Part shown: positions 25,699 through 35,300 of the stretch, piece by piece
Layout of the letters: each line of letters begins with the position of its first letter
Position numbering within the stretch: the first letter of the stretch is position 1
Source: JBGAPI01 sp044221335
GTDB lineage: Bacteria > Pseudomonadota > Gammaproteobacteria > Xanthomonadales > Ahniellaceae
Assembly: GCA_044221335.1 (NCBI GenBank)
Contig: JBGAPI010000026.1
Location: 1-64,000 of the forward strand
Reading direction: 5' to 3'
Length of the DNA: 64,000 bases
The notes under the pieces: model-generated
Databases searched by the model: none
What the model was told of the DNA's origin: nothing
What the model saw: the letters and a program-made list of their open reading frames with translations, nothing else
Made by a program: the position numbers and the translations under genes

Positions 25699-27549
25699 GT
25701 GGCGCACGTCGACCCCCAACGCGAGAACCAGGCCCTGCAGGCCGCCTTCGACGCCCTCGGCACCGGCGCCCCCGAACGCACCGAACAGCTCGCACGCCAG
25801 TTCCTCGGCAGCGGCCCGCTGCGCAGCGCGTGGCTGACCGCGCTGGCACTCGCCCTGTCGCAGCAGCGCCGCGCCGCCGAGGCGCTGCCGCACTACCGCG
25901 AGCTCGTGGCGCTCGAGCGCGACGTCCCCGAGCACTGGAGCAATCTCGGCAACTGCCTGTGCGAACTGGGCGAGTTCAAGGACGCACTGCCGGCCCTGGC
26001 GACGGCGCGCCGCCTCGGCGCCGACGACGCCGGCACCCACTTCGGGCTCGCCAATGCGCTGCTCGCGACGGGAGCGTCGAACGATGCCGCGGCGCACATC
26101 GCCACCGCGCGCAGGCTCGATCCCGACGACGCCGAGTTCCGCGTGCTGGAAGCGCGGATCGAACTCGCCCGGGACGAGCTCGACGCGGCGCTGCGCAGCC
26201 TGCGCGCGGTCATCCCGCTGGACCTGACGCCGACGCTGCGCACCGAACTCGGCTACGCGCTGCTGCAGGCCGGCCAGTTCGCGCCGGCCGAGCAGGCCTT
26301 CCGGGCGGTGCTGGCCGGCGACGCCGCGGCCGCCGACGCCGGCATCGGCCTGGCGCTGACGAAGGAGCGCTGCAACGACGTCGAATCCGCTCGCGCCGTG
26401 CGCGGACGGATCGATGACGCACAGGCGCTCGCCGGCGACAAGCGGCTGGCGGTCAAGCTCCACGAGCTGGACGCGCGGCTGGCGACGCGGGCGAACGACC
26501 ACGTCGCGGCCCAGGCCCACCTGACCGCGATGCTCGCCGGCGAGTCGAACGATCCGTCCTACAGCGCCAACCTGTGGTTCGAGCTGGGCCGCTCCTACGA
26601 CGCGACCCGGCGCGTCGACGACGCGATGGCCGCGTTCGCCCGCGCGCATGCCGAACGGCGCCGCCAGGTGCAGCTGTCGCAGCCGCAGATCGGCTCGGCC
26701 GAGGACATCCTCGCGATCCTCGACGACCCGCTGCCGCCGCGCCCGTGGCCGCGCTTCGTGCCGCACTCCGGATTCGACGGCCGGCGCGATCCGGTATTCC
26801 TGGTCGGCTTCCCGCGGTCCGGCACCACCCTGCTCGAGCAGCTGCTGGACGCACACGAGGAGCTCGCGTCGTTCGACGAACAGCCCTTCCTGCAGCGTCT
26901 GGTGAAGTCCGCCGTCGACGCCGCCGGCGACTACCGGTCGGCGCTGACGACGATGGACGCAGCGCGGGTCGCGACCCTGCGCCGCCAGTACTTCGCCGAC
27001 ATCGCCGGCGCGGTACCCGACCTCGGCGCGCGCCGCGCGGTCGACAAGAATCCGCTGAACCTCATCCGCCTGCCGCTGGTCGAGGCGGTGCTGCCGGCCT
27101 CCTTCGTGCTGTTCGCGCTGCGCCATCCCTGCGACGTGGTGCTCTCCTGCTACATGCAGAGCTTCCGTGCGCCGGCCTTCGCCTACACCTTCGAGACGCT
27201 GGCGAGCACGGCGCAAATGTACGACCGGGTGATGTCGTTCTGGGCGCGCCTCACCGCGGATCTCGAGCTGCCGGTGCACACCGTGCGCTACGAAAGCCTC
27301 GTGGACGACGTCGAGGGCACCGGCCGCGCCTTGTTCGAGTTCCTCGACCTGCCCTGGAACGATCGGCTGCTCGCGTTCACCGAACGCGCGAAGGCCAAGG
27401 GTGCGATCAGCACGCCGAGCTATGCGCAGGTCGTGCAGCCGGTGAACAAGAAGGCGGTCGGGCGCTGGCAACGCTATCTGCCGTGGTTCGAGCAGGGGGC
27501 CTTGCAGACGCTGCAGCCCTGGATCGAGCGCTTCGGCTACGCGACCTGA
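25699..27549 (+). CDS. TPR-sulfotransferase fusion protein
   Basis: The 616-residue protein begins with a GTG. Residues 1 to about 330 are TPR-like helical repeats. The C-terminal sulfotransferase has the 5'-phosphosulfate-binding loop VFLVGFPRSGTTLLEQLLDA (about 355-374) and a later 3'-phosphate region with FALRHPCDVVLSCYMQSF. It would transfer sulfate from PAPS; TPRs likely bind a protein partner or substrate. It is divergent from the 2OG oxygenase with a 187-base shared upstream region. The TPR/hydroxylase neighbours suggest a common target. Confidence 0.88.
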   Translation: MAHVDPQRENQALQAAFDALGTGAPERTEQLARQFLGSGPLRSAWLTALALALSQQRRAAEALPHYRELVALERDVPEHWSNLGNCLCELGEFKDALPALATARRLGADDAGTHFGLANALLATGASNDAAAHIATARRLDPDDAEFRVLEARIELARDELDAALRSLRAVIPLDLTPTLRTELGYALLQAGQFAPAEQAFRAVLAGDAAAADAGIGLALTKERCNDVESARAVRGRIDDAQALAGDKRLAVKLHELDARLATRANDHVAAQAHLTAMLAGESNDPSYSANLWFELGRSYDATRRVDDAMAAFARAHAERRRQVQLSQPQIGSAEDILAILDDPLPPRPWPRFVPHSGFDGRRDPVFLVGFPRSGTTLLEQLLDAHEELASFDEQPFLQRLVKSAVDAAGDYRSALTTMDAARVATLRRQYFADIAGAVPDLGARRAVDKNPLNLIRLPLVEAVLPASFVLFALRHPCDVVLSCYMQSFRAPAFAYTFETLASTAQMYDRVMSFWARLTADLELPVHTVRYESLVDDVEGTGRALFEFLDLPWNDRLLAFTERAKAKGAISTPSYAQVVQPVNKKAVGRWQRYLPWFEQGALQTLQPWIERFGYAT

Positions 27550-27556
27550 TCGGACC

Positions 27557-27586
27557 TCCTCTCCCCCGCGAGCGGAGGAGAGGGAG
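27557..27586. repeat. CTCTCCCCCGCGAGCGG-type hairpin after the sulfotransferase gene
   Basis: An imperfect palindrome just after the stop contains CTCTCCCCCGCGAGCGG. The same core occurs near 41980-41997 after scoB, and a closely related hairpin is at 41899-41924. It is a dispersed spacer element of likely terminator or REP function. Confidence 0.7.
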
Positions 27587-27671
27587 CCGAAGCGCGGTCG
27601 AATTCACGGCGTTTCGCGGGCAACGGTCGCTTCGGTACTGGCCGGCCGGACCCGCATGGAACAATGCTCGC

Positions 27672-30101
27672 GTGACCGCACACGCCGCCGACACCGCCTC
27701 CCTGATCGCCGCCTTCCGCGCGTGGCGCCGCCGCTGGACGTGGCGCGACTGGCTCCTGGTCGGGACGCTGCTGCTGGTCGCGCTGATCGGGATCCGCTAC
27801 TGGCCGCGGGCAGCGCTGGCGGAACGGTTCTCCTCGGGCCAGGCCTACACCGACGAGCGCGGGCGACTGCTGCGCCTGACGCTCGCGCGAGACGATCGCT
27901 ATCGCCTGTGGCTGCCGCTGGAGCGGATGCCGCCGACCCTGGTCGAGGCGGTGCGTCTGCAGGAGGACCAGTGGTTCGCCTGGCATCCCGGCGTGAACCC
28001 GTTCAGCCTCGTGCGGGGCGCCTTCGTGACCTACGTCGGCGGCGGCAACCGCCAAGGCGGCTCGACGCTGACCATGCAGCTCGCGCGGCTGATGTACCGG
28101 CTCAACACCCGCTCGCCACTCGGCAAGGCGCGACAGATCGCTGCCGCCCTGTGGCTGGAGGCGCGCTACTCGAAGCACGACCTGCTCGAGGCCTACCTCA
28201 ACGCCGCGCCCTACGGCGGCAACATCGAGGGGGTGGGCGCCGCGAGCCTGATCTATTTCCAGAAACCCGTCGATGCCCTGACGCTGCCGGAGATGCTGAC
28301 GCTCGCGGTGCTGCCGCAGGACCCGAGCCGCAGGCTCGCCGAAACCTCCGGCGCCGGCACCGCTGCCGTCGCCGATCCCGCCGTCGCGACCCTCGGGCCC
28401 TCGCTGATCGCCGCCCGCGACCGGCTGTTCGTTCGCTGGAAGGAGCGCCACCCCGAGGCCGCCGAGCAGGACGCGCTGTTCCGCCTGCCGATGAGCCTGC
28501 GACCGCCGACGGCCCTGCCCTTCCTCGCGCCGCACGCTGTCGAGCAACTGGTCGCCGAGCAGCGCTTCGCGCCGCGCCGCGGCAACGAGGTGCGCTCGAC
28601 CATCGACCTGCGCCTGCAGAAGACGCTGGAGCGGCAGATCGCGGCGACGCTGAAAGTCAGCCGGACACGCGGCGTCGACAATGCCGCCGCACTGCTGGTC
28701 GACACCCGCGACCTGTCGGTGAAGGCGCTGGTCGGCTCGGCCGACTACTTCGATCCGAAGATTTCCGGCCAGGTCAACGGCAGCACCGCGAAGCGCTCGC
28801 CGGGCTCGACGCTGAAACCCTTCATCTACGCGCTCGGCATCGACCAGGGCCTGCTGCACGAACGCACCGTGCTGCGCGACGTGCCCTCGGCCTTCGGCCC
28901 GTTCACGCCGGAGAACTTCGACGGCCGCTTCCTGGGGCCGGTGACCGCCACCGAGGCGCTGATCCGCAGCCGCAACATCCCGGCGGTCTACGTCGCCTCG
29001 CGGCTGACCAATCCCACGCTGTACGACTTCCTGCGCGCGGCCGGGGTGTCGCGGATGCAGAGCGAACAGCACTACGGCCTCGCCCTGGTGCTGGGCGGCG
29101 GCGAGGTCACGCCGCAGGAACTGGCGACGCTGTACGCGATGCTCGGCAACCGCGGCGTGCTGCGGCCGCTCCGGCTGCGTGCCGACGACCCGATCGTCGA
29201 TGGCACCCGGCTGCTCAGCCCGGAGGCGAGCTTCATGGTGATGGACATGCTGCGCCAGAACCCGCGCCCGGACGACGCCGCCGAGGGCCAGGCGCAACGC
29301 CTGCCGGTGTACTGGAAGACCGGGACTTCCTGGGGTTTCCGCGATGCCTGGACCGCGGGGATCTTCGGTCCCTACGTGCTGGTGGTGTGGTTGGGTCATT
29401 TCGACGGCAGCGGCAACCCGGCGCTGATCGGCGTCGAGGCGGCCGCGCCACTGTTCTTCCGCATCGCCGACGCGATCCGCGCGCAGGATCCGACACTCGC
29501 CGAGCCGCCGCAGCCACCGCCATCGCACCTGAAGCAGGTCGAGGTCTGCCTCGCCAGCGGCGACCTGCCGAACAGCTGGTGCCGCGAACGCGGCCGCACC
29601 TGGTTCATTCCCGGCAAGTCGCCGATCGCGCTGTCGACGGTGCATCGGCCGGTGACGATCGACATCGCCTCGGGCAAGCCCGCCTGTCCGCCCTACGACC
29701 CGAAGACGACGCGGGTCGAAGTCTACGAGTACTGGCGCTCGGACCTCGCGAAGGTGTTCGCGGACGCCGGCATCCCGCGCCGCAAGCCGCCGCCGCTGCC
29801 GGACTGCGCCGGCACGGACGTCGGCGGCGGCGAGCCGCCGCACCTCACCTCCCCCTTGCGCGGCGCGGTCTACACGCTGCGCCAGGCGAAGCTCGGCGAG
29901 GAGAAGATCGCCTTCGCCGCCAGCGTCGACGCCGGCGTGTCCGACGTGTTCTGGTTCGTCGACGACGCCTTCGTCGGCCGCGCGTCCGCCGGCGAATCGC
30001 TGTTCTGGACCGCCGAGCACGCGGGCCGGCACCGGGTCCGGGTCATCGACGATCGCGGTCGCGCGGACGAGCGCGAACTCGAGATCGCCGTCGTCGAATG
30101 A
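27672..30101 (+). CDS. pbpC: Penicillin-binding protein 1C
   Basis: PbpC is a class A PBP-like enzyme of peptidoglycan synthesis. The 809-residue chain has one N-terminal anchor (about 26-42). Its GT51 domain has LQEDQWFAWHPGVNPFSLVR and GGSTLTMQLARLMYRL. Its transpeptidase domain has SPGSTLKPFIYALG (active Ser and Lys), SRNIPAVY (S-x-N) and YWKTGTSWGFRDAW (KTG). The last 100 residues match the BiPBP_C domain. GTG 27672 is the likely start. The frame is open far upstream because of GC bias, and that part is a shadow of the sulfotransferase. Confidence 0.94.
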   Translation: MTAHAADTASLIAAFRAWRRRWTWRDWLLVGTLLLVALIGIRYWPRAALAERFSSGQAYTDERGRLLRLTLARDDRYRLWLPLERMPPTLVEAVRLQEDQWFAWHPGVNPFSLVRGAFVTYVGGGNRQGGSTLTMQLARLMYRLNTRSPLGKARQIAAALWLEARYSKHDLLEAYLNAAPYGGNIEGVGAASLIYFQKPVDALTLPEMLTLAVLPQDPSRRLAETSGAGTAAVADPAVATLGPSLIAARDRLFVRWKERHPEAAEQDALFRLPMSLRPPTALPFLAPHAVEQLVAEQRFAPRRGNEVRSTIDLRLQKTLERQIAATLKVSRTRGVDNAAALLVDTRDLSVKALVGSADYFDPKISGQVNGSTAKRSPGSTLKPFIYALGIDQGLLHERTVLRDVPSAFGPFTPENFDGRFLGPVTATEALIRSRNIPAVYVASRLTNPTLYDFLRAAGVSRMQSEQHYGLALVLGGGEVTPQELATLYAMLGNRGVLRPLRLRADDPIVDGTRLLSPEASFMVMDMLRQNPRPDDAAEGQAQRLPVYWKTGTSWGFRDAWTAGIFGPYVLVVWLGHFDGSGNPALIGVEAAAPLFFRIADAIRAQDPTLAEPPQPPPSHLKQVEVCLASGDLPNSWCRERGRTWFIPGKSPIALSTVHRPVTIDIASGKPACPPYDPKTTRVEVYEYWRSDLAKVFADAGIPRRKPPPLPDCAGTDVGGGEPPHLTSPLRGAVYTLRQAKLGEEKIAFAASVDAGVSDVFWFVDDAFVGRASAGESLFWTAEHAGRHRVRVIDDRGRADERELEIAVVE

Positions 30102-30185
30102 CATGCAGGAGCGGCGCGAGCCGCGAGGCCGCGGACAAGGATTCGCGTCCCCGGGACGTCGCGAAGACATCGCTCGGATACCGGG

Positions 30186-33100
30186 TCAGGCCGCCACCGT
30201 CCTCAGGATCGGATCGATGCTGACGAAGCCCAGCACCCCGTCGTCGAGCAGCGCGTCGGGCGCCGCGCGGAAGCGCGCCTCGAAGTCGGCCGGAAGCGCG
30301 GCGACGGCGCGCAGGCCGCAGACCCGGTTGCGGCCGCTGCGCTTGGCGGCATACAGCGCATAGTCGGCGAGGTCGAGGACGCGCTGCCAGGAGGCCATCG
30401 TGACCGCGCTGTCGGCATGTTCGGACAACGGCGACAGCGCGAAGCCGATGCACAGCCCGACCGACAGCTCGCGCCCACCGGGCAGCGCGAGGCAGCGCGC
30501 CGTCAGCGCCTTGCGCAGCCGCTCGGCGAATGCCAGTGCAGCGTCGACGTCGGCGACCGGGGCGACCAGCAGGAACTCCTCGCCACCCCAGCGCACCGCC
30601 AGCGCATCGGGACCGGCGTGCGCCGCGAGCTCGCGGCCGATCAGCGCCAGCAGTTCGTCGCCGACGCCGTGGCCGTAGTCGTCGTTGATCGACTTGAAGC
30701 GGTCGACGTCGAGCAGGAAGAAGCCGAGGCGGCCCAGGCGGTGGCGCTCCTGCAGGTCCGGCAGAGCGCCCTGCAGCGAACGGCGGTTGCCGAGCCCGGT
30801 CAGCTCGTCGGTGCGCGACAGCAGCTCGATCCGGTGGTAGGCGTCTTCCAGCTGGCGATGCGCCTCGCGGATGTCGGCGGTGCGGTCCGCGACCTCGGCG
30901 GCGAGGCGGGTGCGCTGCCGTTCCAGCAGGCGCAGGCGGGCGCTGAAGAACAGCGCGACCACGCCCACCAGCGCGATCAGACCCAGCGCGCGCAGCCAGG
31001 TCGACTGCCACCAGAGCGGCTCGATGGTCAGCGCGAGCCGCGCCTCCGCCGGCGCCCAGCCGCCGTCCGCATTCCGGACCCGCACCCGGAAGGCATAGCT
31101 GCCCGGCGCGAGGTTGGTGTAGGTCGCGCTGCGCCGATGGGCATCGGTCTCGATCCACTCGTCGTTGAAGCCGTCGAGGCGGTAGGCGTAGGACAGCTGC
31201 TCGGGCGCGACGAAGGAAGGCGAGGCGAACGAGAAGGCCAGGTTGCGGGCGCGGTTCGACGGCAGCTTCAGCGCGGACGTCCGCAGGATCGGCGCCCGCA
31301 GCAGACCTTCGGCCTCGCTGCTGCCGTAGCGCAGGTTCCGGTGGTCGACCTCGAGCGCGGTGATCAGCGGTGTCGCCGGCACCGGCAGCGCGCCGATCTC
31401 CGCCGGGTTGAACACGGTGAAGCCGCTGGCGCCACCGAACAGGATGCGGCCGGAGGCGGTGCGGGTCGCGACGAAGGCGTAGTAGCCGCGGTCGATCGCG
31501 CCGTCGGCACCGCCGAAGTTGATGAACTCGTGGCGCTCCGGATCGAAGCGGGCGATGCCGGCGTTGGACGACATCCAGAGCTTGCCGCTGGCGTCCTCGA
31601 AGATGCTCTTCAGGGCGTTGGCATTGGCGCTGCTGCCGCGCGGGTACTGCACGAAGCTGGCCTCGCCGGGACGCTCGGAGTCGGCCAGCTGCATCAGGTG
31701 CAGTCCGCCCGCGGTGGCGAGCCACAGCCGGCTCTTCGAGTCGCGCAGGAAGCCGTGGCATGTGTCCGACTGCAGCCCGCGCGGGTCGTCCGGCTGAGCC
31801 TGCAGCCGTGCCACCGGGCCGTTGCCGTCGTTGGCGAACCAGTACAGACCCTTGTCGGTCCCGAAGATCTTCCGGCGGCCGTCGAAGTCCGCGATGAAAT
31901 GCGCCCGGGTGTCGAGCCGGTGCGCGACCAAGAGGCGATCGAGCGCGCGATCCAGCACGAACAGCTGGGCGTCGCGGGTGGCGATCCAGATCCGATCGCG
32001 GTCGACCGAGATGAAGTCGACGTAGGGCCGACCCAGGGTCTCCGGCAGCGCGACCGGGGTGACCCGCTGCGCCACCGGATCGAAGCGGAACACGCCCTGG
32101 TCGGTGCCGAGCAGCAGGTTGGCGTCGTCCGCCGCGAGCGCGTACACGCGCATGCCGCGGGTCGCCTCCTCGGCGGCGATCGTCGCGCGGTCGGCGTCGA
32201 AGCGGAACAGGCCGCGCCGGGTCCCGAGCCAGACGCGTTCGCCGCCCGCGGACGCGAGCGTCACCACCTCGGCGGCGTCGGTGGCGTTCGGGTCGATCGT
32301 GCCGACGTCGAACGAGAGGAAGCGGCTGCGCTCGCCGGCGAGCAGGCTGGCGCCGCCCGACCAGGTGCCGAACCAGAAGTCGCCGGCCTGATCCTCGAAC
32401 AGGCTGACCACGCGTCCCGCCCCGATGCCGTTGACGAACTGCGAGCGGTGCTGGAAGTGGCGGAAGGCGACCCGCCCGTCGTGCTCGTCGACGAGGTCGG
32501 CGCCGGCCTCGGTGCCGAGCCAGACCGTGCCGCTGCGATCGCTGCGGATGGCGTAGACGCGGTCGTGCGCGAGGCTGTCGGGATCCTCGTTGCGGTGGCG
32601 CCAGCGGGTGAGCGTGCCCTCGGTCTCCAGTCGCCACAGTCCCTGGTCGCGCGTGCCGACCAGCAGCCGGCCGGCGGTATCGCGCGCCAGCGCCTGCACG
32701 GCCACCCGGGTGTCGCTGCGCAGGGCCTCGGGCAACGGTTGCAACGTGCCGCTGCGGCGGTCGAACTTCACCAGGCCGGCCGCGGTGCCGACCCACAGCA
32801 TGCCGTCGTCACCCTCGACCAGGGCGAGAACGTTGATGTCGGGCAGGCCCTCGATCCAGGAATCGAAGCCGTCGTCGTTCCGGCGGTAGCGCGACAGACC
32901 GCCGTCGGAGCCGATCCAGACCACGCCGTCGGCGTCGACCAGGATCGCGTTGATGTGCGGATGCGGCAGCGCATGCGCGCGGCCGGCGTCGGCGCGCCAG
33001 GAATGGAACTGTTCGGTGGCCGGATCGAAACGGTCGAGGCCGTTCAGCGTGCCGATCCACAGGAGGCCGTCGTGGTCGACCGCGAGCTGGTTGATGTACT

Positions 33101-33374
33101 GGTCCGACAGGCCCTCGCCGTTCGCCTGGCCCGGGCGGCGCGTGAACACCTCGATCGCCGAGCCGTCATAGCGGTTCAGTCCGATCTGGGTGCCGATCCA
33201 CAGCATGCCGAGTCGATCCTGGGTGATCGCCAGCGCGCTCATCTGCGACAGGCCATCCACGTCGGTCAGGCTGCGGAAGCGGCTGGTGGCGGGATTCGGC
33301 GCGGCGGTCGCCGGCGGCGGCGCCGCCAGCACGCCGACGGCAGCGACCAGGACGGCGCCGAACAGCGCCCTCAT
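30186..33374 (-). CDS. Periplasmic two-propeller sensor diguanylate cyclase
   Basis: The precursor of about 1062 residues starts with MRALFGAVLVAAVGVLAAPP. It then has more than ten Reg_prop repeats (for example LGMLWIGTQIGLNRYDG, LLWIGTLNGLDRFD), forming two seven-bladed-type propellers. A Y_Y_Y domain, one membrane helix (WLRALGLIALVGVVALFFSA), a coiled linker and a GGDEF domain with RWGGEEFLLVAP follow. It would make c-di-GMP in response to a periplasmic ligand. The usual inhibitory RxxD is absent before GGEEF (the region reads HAGPDALAV). Start could also be ATG 33416. Confidence 0.88.
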   Translation of the reverse strand: MRALFGAVLVAAVGVLAAPPPATAAPNPATSRFRSLTDVDGLSQMSALAITQDRLGMLWIGTQIGLNRYDGSAIEVFTRRPGQANGEGLSDQYINQLAVDHDGLLWIGTLNGLDRFDPATEQFHSWRADAGRAHALPHPHINAILVDADGVVWIGSDGGLSRYRRNDDGFDSWIEGLPDINVLALVEGDDGMLWVGTAAGLVKFDRRSGTLQPLPEALRSDTRVAVQALARDTAGRLLVGTRDQGLWRLETEGTLTRWRHRNEDPDSLAHDRVYAIRSDRSGTVWLGTEAGADLVDEHDGRVAFRHFQHRSQFVNGIGAGRVVSLFEDQAGDFWFGTWSGGASLLAGERSRFLSFDVGTIDPNATDAAEVVTLASAGGERVWLGTRRGLFRFDADRATIAAEEATRGMRVYALAADDANLLLGTDQGVFRFDPVAQRVTPVALPETLGRPYVDFISVDRDRIWIATRDAQLFVLDRALDRLLVAHRLDTRAHFIADFDGRRKIFGTDKGLYWFANDGNGPVARLQAQPDDPRGLQSDTCHGFLRDSKSRLWLATAGGLHLMQLADSERPGEASFVQYPRGSSANANALKSIFEDASGKLWMSSNAGIARFDPERHEFINFGGADGAIDRGYYAFVATRTASGRILFGGASGFTVFNPAEIGALPVPATPLITALEVDHRNLRYGSSEAEGLLRAPILRTSALKLPSNRARNLAFSFASPSFVAPEQLSYAYRLDGFNDEWIETDAHRRSATYTNLAPGSYAFRVRVRNADGGWAPAEARLALTIEPLWWQSTWLRALGLIALVGVVALFFSARLRLLERQRTRLAAEVADRTADIREAHRQLEDAYHRIELLSRTDELTGLGNRRSLQGALPDLQERHRLGRLGFFLLDVDRFKSINDDYGHGVGDELLALIGRELAAHAGPDALAVRWGGEEFLLVAPVADVDAALAFAERLRKALTARCLALPGGRELSVGLCIGFALSPLSEHADSAVTMASWQRVLDLADYALYAAKRSGRNRVCGLRAVAALPADFEARFRAAPDALLDDGVLGFVSIDPILRTVAA

Positions 33375-33448
33375 GCGCTGCAGGAAATCACCGCCCCGGG
33401 CCGATGCGTCGAGCATTCCGGCATTCTTGCGCAAAGCCGGAGCGGCCG

Positions 33449-34813
33449 TCAGCGACCGCGGACGGCGGCAGCGCAATCAATGATGGCCGCGAGGCTCGCC
33501 TCGACGTCGGCGTCGGTCGTGGCCCAGGACGACACGCTGATCCGCATCGCCGCGCGCCCGGCCCAGACGGTCGGCCCGCACCAGCAGGTGCCGTCGCGCT
33601 GCACCGCGTCGATGACCGCGGCCGTGGTCGTCGCGTCGCCGAACGCGACCACCACCTGATTCAGCGCGATCTCGTTCAGCACGGCATGGCCGGCCGCGGC
33701 CAGGCCCTCGGCGAAACGCCGTGCCTGCCGGCAGTTGCGCTCGACGAGGTCGGCGACCCCGGCGCGCCCGAGCGTGCGCAGCGCCGCCCAGACCTCGACG
33801 CCGCGCGCCCGGCGCGACAGCTCCGGGGTGTAATCGCAGGGATTGCGCTGCTCGGTCAGCGTCGGAAGGTAGTCCGCGGTGATCGCCATCGCTGCGCGCA
33901 AGGCCTCGGGATCACGGACGAAGGCGATGCCGCAGTCGTAGGGCACGTTCAGCCACTTGTGCGCGTCGGTCGCCCAGGAGTCGCAGCGCGCGAGACCGGC
34001 GACCAGCGGCCGGCGCGACGGCGCGGCCGCGGCCCACAGCCCGAAGGCGCCGTCGACATGGACGAAGGCGCGGCCGTCGACCCGGTCGACGATCGCGTCC
34101 AGCGGATCGCAGGCACCGGAATTGACGTTGCCGACCTGCGCGCAGACCAGCGTCGGACCGCTGATCGGCGGCATCGCGTCGGCGCGCATCCGGCCCTGCC
34201 CGTCGGCCGGTACGCGGACGACGCGCTTCCGTCCCAGGCCCAGCATGCCGAGCGACTTGATCAGGCTCGGATGCGCCTCGTCGCCGACGACCACGGTGAT
34301 CGGCGGTGCGCCGAACAGGCCGTCGGCCTCGACGTTCCAGCCGGCTTGCGCCAGCACCGCGTGGCGGCCGGCCGCGAGCGCGCTGAAGTTGGCGACGGTC
34401 GCCCCGGAGACGAAGGCGGCGCCGCTGCCGACCGGCAATCCGAGCAGGTCGACCAGCCAGCGCAGCGCCACCTGCTCGAGGTGCGCCGCGCTCGGCGTCG
34501 GCCGGTACATCGCGGCGTTCTGGTCCCACGCGCCGGCCAGCCAGTTCGCCGCCAGCGACACCGGCAGCGCGCCGCCGATCACGAAGCCGAAGAAGCGCCG
34601 CCCGGCCATCGCCATCGTCGCCGGCGAGCCGACCTCGTCCAGCAGGGCCAGCGTCGCCTCGGGCGAATGGCCGGACTCGGCGAGCGCTTCGTCGAAGCGC
34701 GACAGCGCGGCGATCGCCCCGTCGGAGGGCGCGACCGCGCGACGATCGAGGCCGTCGAGATAGGACTGGGCACGGCGTGCGGCATCGTCGAGCAAGGGGT
34801 TCATGCGCGGCAT
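33449..34813 (-). CDS. PLP-dependent group II decarboxylase family protein
   Basis: The 454-residue fold-type I PLP enzyme has FVSGATVANFSALAAGRHA (substrate and PLP region), a HVDGAFGLWA Asp-Ala motif and CDSWATDAHKWLNVPYDCG with the PLP Lys. It resembles the aromatic-L-amino-acid/glutamate decarboxylase group, but the substrate cannot be read from sequence. The gene stands alone. ATG 34813 or the ATG at 34804 (MNPLL) may be the start. Confidence 0.85.
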   Translation of the reverse strand: MPRMNPLLDDAARRAQSYLDGLDRRAVAPSDGAIAALSRFDEALAESGHSPEATLALLDEVGSPATMAMAGRRFFGFVIGGALPVSLAANWLAGAWDQNAAMYRPTPSAAHLEQVALRWLVDLLGLPVGSGAAFVSGATVANFSALAAGRHAVLAQAGWNVEADGLFGAPPITVVVGDEAHPSLIKSLGMLGLGRKRVVRVPADGQGRMRADAMPPISGPTLVCAQVGNVNSGACDPLDAIVDRVDGRAFVHVDGAFGLWAAAAPSRRPLVAGLARCDSWATDAHKWLNVPYDCGIAFVRDPEALRAAMAITADYLPTLTEQRNPCDYTPELSRRARGVEVWAALRTLGRAGVADLVERNCRQARRFAEGLAAAGHAVLNEIALNQVVVAFGDATTTAAVIDAVQRDGTCWCGPTVWAGRAAMRISVSSWATTDADVEASLAAIIDCAAAVRGR

Positions 34814-34925
34814 CCGTCTGGAATTCCGGGGAGGCTATGGAACCACAGCGTCTCGGAGTTTGAGACATCCGGTCGCTAGTCTGGCGCCCTTCCCTCGTTC
34901 CCCGATCCGCCCCTCCGGAGTCGTC

Positions 34926-35300
34926 ATGCCGAGCGCCAATGTCGCGACCTTGCAGCGTCCGTCCCGCCCCGCTAAGGTGCATGGCAAGCACATGCACATG
35001 TCGGAGCCGGCCATGGCCGCGAGCGAACGCATCGTCGTCCTTGCCACCAAGTCCGAGAAGGCGCGGATCGCCCGGCGCGCGAAGGCGCTCGACGTCAGCG
35101 TCGGCGAATACCTGCGACTCGCCGAACAGTCGTTCGACCCCGACCAGATCGAGGCGATTCGCGTGCTCGCGCATCAGGCCAGCGCCGGCGCCGATGCGCT
35201 GGTCGCCTTCGCGGCCGAAAATTTCGCGACGATCGACGCCAGCCAGCGCCGCACCCGCGACCTGCTCGCCGCACCCTCGCCGCTGGAGGCCTTCCTGTGA
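34926..35300 (+). CDS. Small protein, ribbon-helix-helix-like, unknown function
   Basis: The 124-residue protein has a strong ribosome site (GGAG, 5-base spacing) before ATG 34926. Its core ERIVVLATKSEKARIARRAKALDVSVGEYLRLAEQSF has the strand-helix-helix pattern of CopG/RHH proteins: a hydrophobic strand, then two helices joined by a short V-S-V-G-E-Y turn. Its stop overlaps the start of the next small gene (GTGA). DNA binding is plausible but not demonstrated. Alternative ATGs at 34992 and 35013 are less well placed. Confidence 0.68.
   Translation: MPSANVATLQRPSRPAKVHGKHMHMSEPAMAASERIVVLATKSEKARIARRAKALDVSVGEYLRLAEQSFDPDQIEAIRVLAHQASAGADALVAFAAENFATIDASQRRTRDLLAAPSPLEAFL

Noticed and set aside
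26574..27671. Open frame fused ahead of pbpC
   Set aside because: It runs through the sulfotransferase gene in another frame. PBP1C homology begins only after GTG 27672.
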